Assembly: GCF_009730915.1 (NCBI RefSeq) | Contig: NC_052484.1 | Location: forward strand, 3,934,054-3,998,053 | Length of the DNA stretch: 64,000 nucleotides | Direction: 5' to 3' | From: Dioscorea cayenensis subsp. rotundata | Taxonomy: Eukaryota > Streptophyta > Magnoliopsida > Dioscoreales > Dioscoreaceae | Shown: positions 62,262 through 64,000 of the stretch, one piece after another | Position numbering within the stretch: position 1 is the stretch's first letter | Layout: each line of letters begins with the position of its first letter | Position numbers and translations under genes: made by a program | Notes under the pieces: model-generated | Databases searched by the model: none | What the model was told of the DNA's origin: nothing | Seen by the model: only the letters and a program-made list of their open reading frames with translations

Positions 62262-63426
62262 TTAGTAGAAAAGATGAGAATATCTTTCCCTCATCGCAGA
62301 CTCTAACTCCCAAGTTGCCCCACGCTCAAAATGGTTACTCCAATATACCTTGCAATAAGGAATGATCCATCTCCTTAAGGCTTGCTTCTTTAAGTCCATA
62401 ATTTTCACAAGTTGCTTTTCATATAAAAAATCACCACGAATATCAAGACCAAAAAACTGGATCACATGATCAGGATTTGTGATATACTTCTTCAATATAG
62501 AGACGTGAAACACAATGTGCACCTGAGAAAGAATAAGTGGAAAAGCAAGCCTTTATTTCACATTGTCTATATGCTCCAAAATTTCTAATGGACCAATGAA
62601 CTTCCAATTGAGCTTGCCCCTAACACCAAAACAAGCAACTTGTTTAGTATGGGTGATCCTCAAAAACAGGTGGTCCAATTAGAATTTCCAAGCCTTTTCT
62701 TCTAGTATTAGCATAGCTCTTTTGCCTGCTCTGAGTTGCTCGTAATCATTCTCTGATAGATGGACCTTTTCTTCTCTACTATCATCTGGACAATCTATGG
62801 CCTTAGCAACCTCTTTTCACTTACTTCATCCCAGCAGATAGGTGAATTGAATCTCCTGCCATACAAAGCCTCATATGGAACCATCTGAATGCTTGATGTT
62901 GGTCCCAAGAGCCTCGAAAATCTAGCATACAAGCTCGTAATGTATCTTCCAGAATTTAAATTATCCTTTCTAATTACCCATCAGTTTGAGGATGAAAGGT
63001 GGTACTATAGGTAAGTTTGGTCCTAAAGCATGCCATAAAGCAGAAGTCCCAATCAGACACCATGAAGCCTTATAATCTACTCAATATATAACTACGCTAA
63101 CTTCTCCCATGTCATGCCAATTTTGATAGTTAAGAAATGAGTAGACTTGATCAATCTATCAATCACTACCTAAACACTATCAAAACCTTTAGCAATCCTA
63201 GGAAAACTAGACACAAAATCTATAGCTATATTCTCCCATCTCCATTCAAGGATTGAAAGTGGTTAGAGAAATCCTGTTGATCTCTAATGCTCTGCTTTAA
63301 CCTACAAACAAGTTAAACAATGTGTCACAAACTAAACAATTTCCCACTTTATATTGCTCCACTAAAAGGTACTCCTTAAGCCTTTATACAATTCAGTGCT
63401 TCTAGGATGTACTTAGTTAAAATCAA
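62262..63426 (-). pseudogene. Decayed Ty3/gypsy integrase and chromodomain
   Basis: On the minus strand, from high to low coordinates, are CLTCLQVKAEH near 63330 (end of the integrase zinc-finger region), IAIDFVSSFPRIAKGFDSV near 63200, VVIDRLIKSTHFL near 63150, and YEALYGRRF near 62870. Next come SENDYEQLRAGKRA near 62740 and GVRGKLNWKFIGPLEIL near 62600. VFHVSILKKYITNPDHV near 62500 leads to a chromodomain-like end VYWSNHFERGATWELESAMRERYSHLF by 62270. Stops interrupt several blocks. Reverse transcriptase and gag are absent: the element is cut off at about 63427 by a CCGG-rich repeat. Confidence 0.85.
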
Positions 63427-63602
63427 TATTGTCAAACCCGGACCGGCCCGGCCGGTTCGACCGGAAAAACCGGGAACCGGCCATGAAGCCGGTCCGAATA
63501 TACCCTTTGGCTCGGCTTTGATATAACCCGGTCAAAAACCGGGTGACCCGGCCGGTTTACTAAAAAATCGGTGATTAACCCGGCCGGGTCTAACGGACAC
63601 CC
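63427..63602. repeat. CCGG-rich repeat block
   Basis: ACCCGG, GGCCGG and CCGGTC motifs are repeated densely (about twenty CCGG sites in 175 bp), ending near ACACCCGGAGTC. It interrupts the Ty3/gypsy polyprotein, so it marks the left end of a younger insertion. The rest, to the window edge, is A/T- and GA-rich with no gene recognised. Confidence 0.6.
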
Positions 63603-64000
63603 GGAGTCACAACAGTGAAAAGAAAGTGATGAAGAAGAAAGGAAATAAGGGAGCTACGGTGAGGAAGAAGAAAATGAAACAATGAGGGACCTTCGGTGGT
63701 GGGAGGAAGAAGAAAGTATGGAGAGAGAGAGAGCCCAATATTTTTTGTGAGTCCCAATGGAAGTAATATTTTAATTTTAATTTTTTTTGGTTTTTGAGTC
63801 CCGATGAAGCCTAAGGTGAGAGGGTTATCATTAGATTTTTTTTAAAAAAATTTATATTTTTTAAAAATCTTATAAAACTAAAATTTTAAATATTAAATTT
63901 ATATTTCAGATATTTTAAAAATTAAGGAAAATATATAAATTAAAATTTTACATATCATTTTTATTTAATTGTGGTTTTAAATTATTAAAATATAGATTAT
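63603..64000. other. GA-rich then AT-rich edge of the window
   Basis: Purine-rich text (GAAGAAGAAAATG, GAGAGAGAGAG) to about 63735, then A/T-rich DNA. Probably the continuation of the inserted repeat. No gene seen. Confidence 0.4.

Noticed and set aside
62045..62365. Plus-strand basic open frame over the LTR/pol junction
   Set aside because: Antisense to the Ty3/gypsy chromodomain end and its polypurine tract.
63450..63470. GGTTCGACC resembling a tRNA B box
   Set aside because: No A box or cloverleaf surrounds it. It is part of the CCGG-rich repeat.

Overview
This window is nuclear DNA of a flowering plant. The evidence is spliced genes with GT-AG introns, SAUR auxin-response genes, plant-type augmin and fatty-acid-amide-hydrolase genes, and several classes of plant transposon. 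I lean towards a monocot from the look of the SAUR proteins and the LTR sequences, but that is an impression and not shown by the sequence. Every gene is nuclear and eukaryotic. I see no operon, CRISPR array, rRNA or tRNA.

Layout: 0.35-2.6 kb holds retrotransposon debris: a small LTR unit on the minus strand with a primer-binding site, then a decayed Ty1/copia polyprotein and its 3' LTR. 3.1-22.4 kb is a SAUR array with nine intact intronless genes (eight plus, one minus) and three decayed copies, all minus. Four minus copies are each head-to-head with a plus copy on their right, and a unit of about 5.6 kb has been duplicated in tandem. 22.4-24.6 kb is AT-rich and contains a 511-bp tandem duplication. 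24.6-27.3 kb is a three-exon gene for a TLC-domain membrane protein on the minus strand. A degenerate Mutator-like element (27.64-30.72 kb) sits about 335 bp upstream of its start codon.

31.36-43.63 kb is a PIF/Harbinger element of about 12.3 kb with TAA target duplications. Inside its Myb/SANT-like gene lies a hAT element (33.42-39.30 kb) flanked by a 9-bp direct repeat, and inside the hAT transposase gene lies a probable solo LTR (35.11-36.92 kb). This gives three nested insertions.

44.35-49.46 kb is a nine-exon gene for augmin subunit 7 (microtubule nucleation). 52.96-58.32 kb is a 20-exon gene for a fatty-acid amide hydrolase-like amidase with the Lys-Ser-Ser catalytic set. From 58.85 kb to about 63.43 kb lies a truncated minus-strand Ty3/gypsy element (long LTR, polypurine tract, chromodomain and integrase remains). 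A CCGG-rich repeat runs from 63.43 kb towards the right edge.

The host genes do not form one pathway. The SAUR array is the only functional cluster. I did not find a convincing undescribed molecular system. The most informative structures are the divergent SAUR pairs whose minus partners are decaying, the conserved upstream box in the array, and the nested transposon stack.
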